In this document: positions 16,833 through 23,643 of the stretch, one piece after another | Position numbering within the stretch: the stretch's first letter is position 1 | Layout: each line of letters begins with the position of its first letter | Origin: Clostridiales bacterium | GTDB lineage: Bacteria; Bacillota; Clostridia; Christensenellales; Pumilibacteraceae | DNA: 40,591 nt | Direction of reading: 5' to 3' | NCBI GenBank assembly: GCA_029070965.1 | Contig: JAIEBI010000028.1 | Span: forward strand, 1-40,591 | Position numbers and translations under genes: made by a program | Notes under the pieces: generated by a model | What the model saw: only the letters and a program-made list of their open reading frames with translations | The model's database searches: none | What the model was told of the DNA's origin: nothing

Positions 16833-16844
16833 AAATTCTCCTGT

Positions 16845-17942
16845 TTACGCCTTGTAAGACTCTATTAGTTTAATAAAAAGCTCGGTGCCTGTGAGCAAAA
16901 CTTTTTCGTCAAACGAAAAAGTTTTGCTGTGAAGGGGCGAGGTATGCCCTTCCGCCTTTGTGCCCAGCCATACCATACACCCTACCGTGCTTTCCAAAAA
17001 GTTGGAAAAGTCCTCGGCGGTGTTGCGCGGCGAAACGGCTATGCATTTTTCGCCCATAAGGCTTCGCACCCTGTCCACCGCAAGCGCGTGATTTTTCAGC
17101 GTCGGGTAAACCGCTTGCGTAACGATTTTATGCGAAGTACCGTTTTGGTCGTCAGCTTGTAACGCCGCGCGCTCTACGGCTATCATAAAGCTTTCGCAAG
17201 CCGATTGATCGTAAAATCTGACCGTATACTCTTGCTCGCATGTGTCCGATATTATGTTGCGGGCATAGCCGCCCGTCATTTTGCCGAGGTTTAGTTGAAG
17301 CTTATGCTCATTTGCCAGCTTATACGCCTCGGACGCTACGTATATAGAAGACCGTATCGTGTCGGCGCAACATTCGGGATTTGCGCAGTGTCCCGACTTG
17401 CCGACGTAATTAATATCGAATTCACAGCAACCGGCAAACATTGCGCCGTAACAATAGCCTATCTTGCCCTGCTCCAGCTCGGGACAAAGATGCAATGCGT
17501 ACACCTCCGCCACACCGTCCAGCACGCCGTTTTCTATCATTACCGTACTGCCGCCCGCTACCTCCTCGTCGAACTGGAATATAAACCTAAGCGGCACGTC
17601 ACTCTTGCCGCCGACAATACGTGCAACGTTTAAAAGATTGGCGGTATGTCCGTCGTGTCCGCAAGCATGCATAACTCCGTTTGCCGCGCAGCCTTCCATA
17701 CCCGTAACGGCTACGTCCTCCGCAATGGGCAACGCGTCGATGTCGGCACGGAACGCAAGTCTTTTATTTCCGCGCCCGACGTCGCAGTACACACCTGTGC
17801 CTATCGTTTTGGGCTTGTACCCAAAGCGCTTCAACTCCTCCACTATAAAGGCGGACGTGTTGTATTCCGCGCCAGATAATTCCGCCATTGCATGCAGCTT
17901 GCGCCGCGTAGACGTAAGATACTGTAAAGACTGCTCGTCCAT
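16845..17942 (-). CDS. M20D family metal-dependent amidohydrolase
   Basis: The 365-residue cytoplasmic enzyme removes an acyl group from an amino acid or small peptide. Key residues of the family are intact: FRADIDALPI (64-73), HACGHDGH (92-99), the catalytic Glu pair at 126-127, His151 in ALHLCP, a late TAEDF motif and LHSKTF near the end. A dimerisation insert occupies about 170-285. The closest functional groups are hippurate hydrolases, IAA-amino acid hydrolases and N-acetyldiaminopimelate deacetylase. It is divergent from asd-dapA-dapB, which makes the last of these worth testing. It heads an operon of four genes. No Shine-Dalgarno site lies before the ATG, and the promoter is predicted to start transcription at the ATG itself. 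Confidence 0.9.
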   Translation of the reverse strand: MDEQSLQYLTSTRRKLHAMAELSGAEYNTSAFIVEELKRFGYKPKTIGTGVYCDVGRGNKRLAFRADIDALPIAEDVAVTGMEGCAANGVMHACGHDGHTANLLNVARIVGGKSDVPLRFIFQFDEEVAGGSTVMIENGVLDGVAEVYALHLCPELEQGKIGYCYGAMFAGCCEFDINYVGKSGHCANPECCADTIRSSIYVASEAYKLANEHKLQLNLGKMTGGYARNIISDTCEQEYTVRFYDQSACESFMIAVERAALQADDQNGTSHKIVTQAVYPTLKNHALAVDRVRSLMGEKCIAVSPRNTAEDFSNFLESTVGCMVWLGTKAEGHTSPLHSKTFSFDEKVLLTGTELFIKLIESYKA

Positions 17943-17948
17943 ATTATC

Positions 17949-17977
17949 AGTATATCACTTTTACCTTATGTTTTCAA
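17949..17977 (-). promoter_or_regulatory. Promoter of the M20D operon, probably leaderless
   Basis: TTGAAA (17972-17977), a 17-base spacer and TATACT (17949-17954) are followed by only six bases before the ATG (17940-17942). The expected start of transcription falls on or next to the A of the start codon, so the mRNA would have no 5' leader. Confidence 0.6.
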
Positions 17978-18030
17978 GTAAAAAGAGTCGGTTTTTGAAA
18001 ATTACAAAATCATTACACATGTTTAATTAC

Positions 18031-18060
18031 TTGACTTTTATTCATTCATTTTGCTAAGAT
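18031..18060 (+). promoter_or_regulatory. Promoter of asd-dapA-dapB
   Basis: TTGACT (18031-18036), an 18-base spacer and TAAGAT (18055-18060) lie just upstream of the ACGGAGG ribosome site of asd. The leader would be about ten bases, too short for a lysine riboswitch. Confidence 0.6.
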
Positions 18061-18076
18061 AAAGACGGAGGCTGTT

Positions 18077-19072
18077 ATGTATAAAAACGTCGCCGTCGTG
18101 GGCGCTACCGGACTTGTGGGGCGCACCATGCTGGAAGTATTGAAGCAACGCAAATTCCCTATTAAAGATTTGACGCTTTTCGCCTCGGCAAAGAGCGCCG
18201 GAAAAACCGTTGAATTTATGGGTAAAAGCTACGTCGTGCAGGAGCTTACCGAGCAAAACGTAAGTGCCTGCAATGCCGAAATAGCATTGTTTTCGGCGGG
18301 CGGCGAAGTGTCCAAAAAGTTTGCACCGCTGTTTGCGCAAAACGGTTGCGTTGTTATAGACAACTCGTCGCAATGGCGTATGGATAAATCTGTACCGCTT
18401 GTCGTGCCCGAGGTAAATCCGCAAGCGGCGTTTACTCACAACGGCATAATAGCCAATCCCAACTGCTCCACCATTCAAGCAGTTGTGGCGTTAAAGCCGT
18501 TATATGACGCGTTCAAAATTAAGCGCATTGTTTACTCTACATATCAAGCGGTATCGGGCGCAGGTAAAGCGGGCTTGCTCGACCTTGCCGACGGCGAAAA
18601 AGGTGCCGAGCCCAAAAAGTTTCCGCACGTGATAGCGCACAATATTCTTCCGCACATAGACGTGTTTACCGAAAGCGGCTACACCAAGGAAGAATTGAAA
18701 ATGATAAACGAAACGCGCAAGATTTTGGGCAACGAAAGCTTACGCATAACCGCCACCACCGCGCGCGTGCCCGTGTACTACGGCCACAGCGAAAGCATTA
18801 ACATAGAGTTTGAGCGCCCCGTAACACGTGAGGGCGCGCTTAAAGTGCTTAGTAACGCCAAGGGCGTTGTCGTTTGCGACGATCCGCAAAACAACGTATA
18901 CCCTATGCCGCTTGACGCCGACGGATGTGACGAGGTTTTTGTCGGGCGTGTGCGCGTAGACAATTCGGTTGAGAGCGGGCTCAACATTTGGGTGGTAGCC
19001 GACAACATTCGCAAGGGCGCGGCAACCAATGCCGTGCAGATTGCCGAGCTTTTGCTCAAAGGCGAATATTAA
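18077..19072 (+). CDS. asd: Aspartate-semialdehyde dehydrogenase
   Basis: It reduces aspartyl phosphate to aspartate semialdehyde with NADPH, the branch point to lysine/diaminopimelate and threonine/methionine. The 331-residue product has the family length, the Rossmann start VGATGLVGRTMLEVL (about 8-22), the active-site Cys130 within ANPNCST and the late VPVYYGHSESINIEF motif with the conserved histidine. ACGGAGG precedes the ATG by 6 bases. It is followed after 36 bases by dapA in the same direction, so asd-dapA-dapB is an operon for DAP synthesis. Confidence 0.97.
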   Translation: MYKNVAVVGATGLVGRTMLEVLKQRKFPIKDLTLFASAKSAGKTVEFMGKSYVVQELTEQNVSACNAEIALFSAGGEVSKKFAPLFAQNGCVVIDNSSQWRMDKSVPLVVPEVNPQAAFTHNGIIANPNCSTIQAVVALKPLYDAFKIKRIVYSTYQAVSGAGKAGLLDLADGEKGAEPKKFPHVIAHNILPHIDVFTESGYTKEELKMINETRKILGNESLRITATTARVPVYYGHSESINIEFERPVTREGALKVLSNAKGVVVCDDPQNNVYPMPLDADGCDEVFVGRVRVDNSVESGLNIWVVADNIRKGAATNAVQIAELLLKGEY

Positions 19073-19108
19073 TAATCAATACTACATACTGATTACAGAG
19101 GTAAAATT

Positions 19109-19990
19109 ATGACGCTGTTTACAGGTGTGGGTGCGGCAATGGTCACTCCGTTCGGCAAGGACGGAAATATCGATTACGCCGTGCTCGACAAATACATAGA
19201 ACACTTAATCGCGGGCGGAGTGTCCGCGCTTCTCCCCTTCGGCACTACGGGCGAGCCTGCAACAGCTTCCGCCGCGGAGTACGAAAAGGCAACGGCGTTT
19301 ATTATAGCGCACGCCAAAAAGCGCGTGCCTGTAATCGTCGGCGCGGGCAGCAACAGCACCGCTACCGCCTACGACCACGCTTGCACGGCAAAACGCTTGG
19401 GCGCCGACGGCGTGCTTGTGGTTACGCCCTACTACAACAAATGCACCCAGCGCGGCATTGTCGAGCATTACAAGTCTGTCGCCAAAGCTAATATACCTAT
19501 TATAGCGTACAACGTTCCGTCGCGCACGGGCGTAAATATTTTACCCGCAACGGTCAAAGAGCTTGCCGCAATAGACGGCGTTGTCGGCATAAAGGAAGCG
19601 TGCGGCAATATAGAGCAGTTCCAAAACACAGCTAAGGTATGCGCCCAAACGGGCCTTGATATGTACAGCGGCGACGACGGCATAACGGCTACCGCAATGC
19701 TTATGGGCTGCAAGGGCGTAATTTCGGTTGCGGCAAACCCCGCGCCGTCACTCATGAGCGAGCTGTGCGCGCTGTGCATGCAAAACAAATTCACCGAAGC
19801 GCAAGCGTTACAGTTTAAACTAAACGATTTTATTGCCGCGCTGTTTTGCGAGGTCAACCCTATCCCCGTCAAAAAAGCTATGCAGCTTATCGGCTTCGAA
19901 GTGGGCGCGCCTCGCCTACCGCTTACCGAGCTTGAACCGCAGCACACCGAGCTTTTGAAAGCGACCATGCGCGAATTGGAGTTGATATAA
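19109..19990 (+). CDS. dapA: 4-hydroxy-tetrahydrodipicolinate synthase
   Basis: It condenses aspartate semialdehyde with pyruvate in the first committed step of DAP/lysine synthesis. The 293-residue TIM-barrel product shows GTTGE (45-49), the catalytic Tyr134 in IIAYNVPSRTG and the Schiff-base Lys162 in GIKEACGN, all at the usual places. A GAGG ribosome site stands before the ATG. The stop overlaps the dapB start by one base (TAATG), indicating coupled translation. Confidence 0.97.
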   Translation: MTLFTGVGAAMVTPFGKDGNIDYAVLDKYIEHLIAGGVSALLPFGTTGEPATASAAEYEKATAFIIAHAKKRVPVIVGAGSNSTATAYDHACTAKRLGADGVLVVTPYYNKCTQRGIVEHYKSVAKANIPIIAYNVPSRTGVNILPATVKELAAIDGVVGIKEACGNIEQFQNTAKVCAQTGLDMYSGDDGITATAMLMGCKGVISVAANPAPSLMSELCALCMQNKFTEAQALQFKLNDFIAALFCEVNPIPVKKAMQLIGFEVGAPRLPLTELEPQHTELLKATMRELELI

Positions 19991-20724
19991 TGAAAAAAGC
20001 GTTTATTTTCGGCATTGACGGAAGAATGGGAAAAATGCTCGTGCAAAGCGCCGCAGACTACGGCTATACTGTCGTCGGCGGATTTGACAAAACACCGCGC
20101 GGCGGCGATATTCCCGTATACAACGACACAAATAATATTGACGTCGATTTCGACGTGATTATCGATTTTTCCAATCCGTACCTTCTGTCCCCCATTATCG
20201 GGCTTACCGAGCGCGTGCGCAAGCCTGTCGTAATTGCCACCACCGGCTACAACGCAAGCGAATTACACGCCATAGGAATGTTAGCACAACGGGTGCCCGT
20301 ATTCCGTTCGGGCAATATGAGTCTCGGCATTGCCGCGACAAAGGCGGCGGCGATTGCCGCGCAAAAGGTACTCGGCGATACGTTTGATATAGAAATAGTC
20401 GAAAAGCACCACAACCAAAAGCTGGACAATCCGTCGGGCACGGCGTTACTGCTTGCCGACGCACTCACCTCTCGCGACAATCAAGTGATAAACCGCGAAG
20501 GCAAGCGCACTCACGGCGAAATAGGAATCACCTCGGTGCGAGGCGGCGGCGTTGTGGGCGAACATGAAATCGGGTTTTACGGTGACGACGAGATAGTAAC
20601 GATATCGCACTCGGCGCGTTCACGCAAGCTGTTTGCCGCAGGCGCATACAAGGCGGCGGACTTTCTATTATCCGCAAAGCCCGCACTGTACGACATGGAC
20701 GACCTTGTAAAAACGCTTTTGTAA
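19990..20724 (+). CDS. dapB: 4-hydroxy-tetrahydrodipicolinate reductase
   Basis: It reduces the DapA product with NAD(P)H on the way to DAP. At 244 residues it is slightly shorter than the common 250-270. The nucleotide-binding motif is GIDGRMG (8-14), and the catalytic His140-His141 and Lys144 lie in EKHHNQKLDNPSGTA. The loop between strands two and three is compact, which explains the shorter length. It begins on the last base of dapA and is followed by a strong terminator. Confidence 0.97.
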   Translation: MKKAFIFGIDGRMGKMLVQSAADYGYTVVGGFDKTPRGGDIPVYNDTNNIDVDFDVIIDFSNPYLLSPIIGLTERVRKPVVIATTGYNASELHAIGMLAQRVPVFRSGNMSLGIAATKAAAIAAQKVLGDTFDIEIVEKHHNQKLDNPSGTALLLADALTSRDNQVINREGKRTHGEIGITSVRGGGVVGEHEIGFYGDDEIVTISHSARSRKLFAAGAYKAADFLLSAKPALYDMDDLVKTLL

Positions 20725-20745
20725 GTAATATAATAATTTACATAT

Positions 20746-20784
20746 AAAAAATCACGGGCGGCGTTATACCGTCCGTGTTTTTTT
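20746..20784. terminator. Terminator after dapB
   Basis: CACGGGCGG (about 20753-20761) pairs with CCGTCCGTG (20769-20777) around a 7-base loop and is followed by seven T. An A run on the other side allows activity for the convergent GH95 transcript too. Confidence 0.85.
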
Positions 20785-20794
20785 GAATGTTATA

Positions 20795-20916
20795 GGCAGC
20801 GAAGGCGCGTCGCAGACGGGCAACAGGTGGCGAGCCGCCGAAGGGAGCGTAGACCCACCTACGTGACCGAGGCAGATTGCCACACGTAGCCCGTATCCGA
20901 CGATGCATGCGCTGCC
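20795..20916. repeat. GC-rich palindromic element between dapB and the GH95 gene
   Basis: The arms 20795-20821 and 20889-20916 are imperfect inverted repeats (GGCAGCG, then CGTCG, then ACGGGC in each). Inside are further perfect pairings: AGGTGG with CCACCT, and CTACGTG with CACGTAG. It carries no ORF and ends six bases before the GH95 stop codon. The shape fits a palindromic intergenic repeat or structured RNA; copy number is unknown. Confidence 0.5.
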
Positions 20917-20921
20917 GAGGA

Positions 20922-23354
20922 TTAGAATTTTATATCAAGCTGCACTACCTTGTTTGCCGCAAGCTTGAGCCCGATAAGCAAGCCGCGCAGGTCGTCGAAC
21001 TTTTGCGCATCCACCTTTTTGGGCGGCTTCGCCGTTTTGGGCAGTTGAACGTCTATTGTCGTAGCGCGTTTGGCTTTCAGCTTTACGCTTAACGTGCCAC
21101 GCGGGATATCCCATTCCATTGCCGAAATTTCCACGCTCGCTCTGGTTTGGAATCCGGACAGCACGCCCTTGTTGAGCTCCGCGGGCACTGCGGGCAATAA
21201 GTGTATAAGCGTAGGCGTAGACTGAACAAGCGCTTCCTGCAATGCGCCCGCCACCATTACGTTTACGTACGGTACAGGTTGCGCCCACAAGCCATGCTTG
21301 CCGCTGCCCATGCCGCGCCAGTCGTCGGCGGCAAACATAAGGTTGTTCATTGCCATGCCGCGTACAAGCGCATTTATTTGATCGTACAGCATATCGCCGT
21401 CGCACAGCCGTGCAAATACCTGCGCATACCCTGCCAAAACGTCGGCGCTCATGTTCTCGCGCGCGGTAACACTCTTCTTTTTGGCGGTGGCGGCGTAGCT
21501 CTTATTAAGCTCTATATTGTCGCGGCTACGGTAATCGGGATAAACGGGATAATACATGGCCACCGACGGCGCGCACGGATTGTCGGTGCAACGCTCGTCA
21601 ATATACTCGCTGACAGTGCCGTCGCTGTTGAACTTGTACGGCGGCATCTTTTTGAGCATATCCTCCCACTTGATTACCTCCGCCTTGTTCATACCCGCGG
21701 CCTTGCTGCCCTCTATAAGATTGGTAAGTAGGCTTCTCGCAATGGCAAAGTCTACCGTGGCGTTGGCGGCAATCGCATGATTTTCCGCCGAAGCGACCGA
21801 CGACGCCAAAACGCTCGACTTGTTTTCGGTATTGGTTAAATTGCCCGCCGTGGAGAATGGCGAATACGACGGCGTGGACTCGTAGTACTTTAAGTCCACA
21901 AGCTTGAAAAATTCCTCGTAGAAGGTTGCCGCTTCCTTCATAAACGGGAGCGCGCGCGTCTTTAAAAACTTTTGGTCGTTGGTGTACAACGCATAATCGT
22001 AGAACAAATTACCCAGCCAGCCCGCAACACCGGTAAAGTGTATCATGGCGTCGTTTATGTCCCCGGGGTAACCGGTAGACGGCGACATTGTATACGGTAC
22101 GAATATACCGCGGCAGCCGTAAAGTCGGGACGAGTTGAGTTTGAGCTGTTGCATTACCGACTCGTACAGGTGGAATACGCTTTCGGCATAGTCGTTAAGG
22201 TTGCCGGCTTGCGTCATGTCGTACACCGCTTGAAGATTGCCCGCGGCGTTGATTTGCGCGTTTTCCGCCTTGTAATCGCCGCACCACAATCCGTACGGCG
22301 CAAAAGGCCTACCCTCCGGCTTGGAGCCCGTGATCATAAGGTATCTTCCGTACGCCCACAGTTTTTCAAGCAGCGCCGCATTGGTGTCGCCGCGCTGTAC
22401 CGCCTCGGCAATCGCGCTGTCCACAAATGCATCGCGCGTGCTCGGATCGGCATTGAAATCGACCTCCGCCGAGAAAAACAGCTTTTGGTGCAAAGCTTGA
22501 TGCTCTTTTAACAGCTTGTCATAAGGGAGCTTAATGTCCATTATGGACGCCTTGCAGTCCTTCCACGCTTTGTCGCGTTGTGCTTCGATAAACGGTTTGA
22601 TTATTACGAGAATTTTCTCCGCGCCGGTAACGACAAGGCTGTCGCCCACTATCTCCTGCTTGCCGGCAAAGAAATTGATTTTTGCAACCGCGCCGAAATC
22701 AGCGCCCGACGACGAGCGCGCCGAAAAGTACAGCCAGTAGTTTTCGCACTTGCCGGTAACGTTTTCGGGCGTGGCGGAAACAGCCACCTGAGTACGCGCG
22801 TTAAACTTGTCGTGCAGCTCGAACTTGAAGCTTGCGTCTATATTCTTTTGCCCCACGCGGGTAATTTCGTATACGATAACGTCACGCGCACGCGAAACAA
22901 ATGCGTTGCGCTCAAAACGCGTGCCGCCGTCCTTAAACGACACCGACGCTTCCGCGCTCTCCAAATCGAGTGTTCTACTGTACTCCTTTGCGCCCTTGTC
23001 GACCTTCATGTCTATAACAAAATCGCACAGCGGTAACGGATAAGAAAGCTGCGGTCTGTAACCCTTGCGAATAAGCTCGGTGGAAAGGATTTTCTCCGCG
23101 CCGAGGAAATCGCCTTCGGCAATCTTTTTGCGCACGTTGGGCACTTTGTCGGACACGTCTTGAAGCGCCGAGTCCTTGCCCTGCCACCACAAATCGCCAT
23201 GCGTAATCATAAGCACGTCGGACGCCGCGCCGCCGTAACAATCGGCGCCTATAACGCCGTTGCCGATAGGCAATCCCTCGCGCCACCGACTTCCCCACCA
23301 CGACGACGGTTGTGAAAATTTTAACGTGTTCTTAGGCTTACGTGCTACTGCCAT
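20922..23354 (-). CDS. Glycoside hydrolase family 95-like protein (alpha-L-fucosidase/galactosidase type)
   Basis: The 810-residue product has the GH95 layout: an N-terminal beta-sandwich opening with WREGLPIGNGVIGADCYGG (about 24-42) and HGDLWWQG, a central alpha/alpha barrel from about 320 to 690, and a C-terminal beta domain. The VYPDYRSRDNIELN and ADDWRGMGSGKHGLW stretches belong to the catalytic barrel. Characterised members remove alpha-1,2-fucose or alpha-galactose from plant or host glycans. There is no signal peptide, so substrate would have to be imported oligosaccharide. The NIN/QMNYW stretch of better-known GH95 enzymes is diverged here (QINAAGNLQAVY), so specificity is uncertain. 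GGAGG precedes ATG 23354; the gene stands alone with its own promoter. Confidence 0.82.
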   Translation of the reverse strand: MAVARKPKNTLKFSQPSSWWGSRWREGLPIGNGVIGADCYGGAASDVLMITHGDLWWQGKDSALQDVSDKVPNVRKKIAEGDFLGAEKILSTELIRKGYRPQLSYPLPLCDFVIDMKVDKGAKEYSRTLDLESAEASVSFKDGGTRFERNAFVSRARDVIVYEITRVGQKNIDASFKFELHDKFNARTQVAVSATPENVTGKCENYWLYFSARSSSGADFGAVAKINFFAGKQEIVGDSLVVTGAEKILVIIKPFIEAQRDKAWKDCKASIMDIKLPYDKLLKEHQALHQKLFFSAEVDFNADPSTRDAFVDSAIAEAVQRGDTNAALLEKLWAYGRYLMITGSKPEGRPFAPYGLWCGDYKAENAQINAAGNLQAVYDMTQAGNLNDYAESVFHLYESVMQQLKLNSSRLYGCRGIFVPYTMSPSTGYPGDINDAMIHFTGVAGWLGNLFYDYALYTNDQKFLKTRALPFMKEAATFYEEFFKLVDLKYYESTPSYSPFSTAGNLTNTENKSSVLASSVASAENHAIAANATVDFAIARSLLTNLIEGSKAAGMNKAEVIKWEDMLKKMPPYKFNSDGTVSEYIDERCTDNPCAPSVAMYYPVYPDYRSRDNIELNKSYAATAKKKSVTARENMSADVLAGYAQVFARLCDGDMLYDQINALVRGMAMNNLMFAADDWRGMGSGKHGLWAQPVPYVNVMVAGALQEALVQSTPTLIHLLPAVPAELNKGVLSGFQTRASVEISAMEWDIPRGTLSVKLKAKRATTIDVQLPKTAKPPKKVDAQKFDDLRGLLIGLKLAANKVVQLDIKF

Positions 23355-23387
23355 TTTCTTATTCCTCCGCTTAATCTTTACCAGTGA

Positions 23388-23417
23388 ATTATAGCATATT
23401 TTTTTCGCATTTGTCCA
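23388..23417 (-). promoter_or_regulatory. Promoter of the GH95 gene
   Basis: TGGACA (23412-23417), an 18-base spacer and a perfect TATAAT (23388-23393) stand about 35 bases upstream of the start codon. Confidence 0.65.
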
Positions 23418-23460
23418 CTATTCGACAACCTTTTTACACCCTAAATTGCAAATAAACACA

Positions 23461-23491
23461 AAAAATCGGCTGTTTTTTGCCCTAGACAGCC
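23461..23491 (-). terminator. Second terminator-like hairpin upstream of the GH95 promoter
   Basis: GGCTGT (23468-23473) pairs with ACAGCC (23486-23491), with a T run on the minus-strand side. It lies beyond the terminator of the upstream gene and before the GH95 promoter, so it may end a short untranslated RNA starting around 23500-23590. Otherwise that stretch (23494-23589) shows nothing I can name. Confidence 0.5.
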
Positions 23492-23589
23492 CGAAATGCC
23501 CTCATGGAATAAAATCGTGGGTTTAAAAACACGTCGATTTATGCACATAAATATTGTATGCGACGGCGATAAAAATGTATCTTTAATAC

Positions 23590-23620
23590 AAAAAAACCGC
23601 ACGGTTGAGTGCGGTCTTTT
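23590..23620 (-). terminator. Terminator after the M28-like gene
   Basis: ACCGCAC (23596-23602) pairs with GTGCGGT (23609-23615) around a 6-base loop and is followed on the minus strand by seven T. It ends the transcript of the large membrane protein. Confidence 0.85.
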
Positions 23621-23643
23621 GTGTGTTATATTATTTAGGTTCG

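Noticed and set aside
17943-18076. Lysine riboswitch before asd
   Set aside because: The predicted leader is about ten bases long and the gap lacks the conserved lysine-aptamer motifs.
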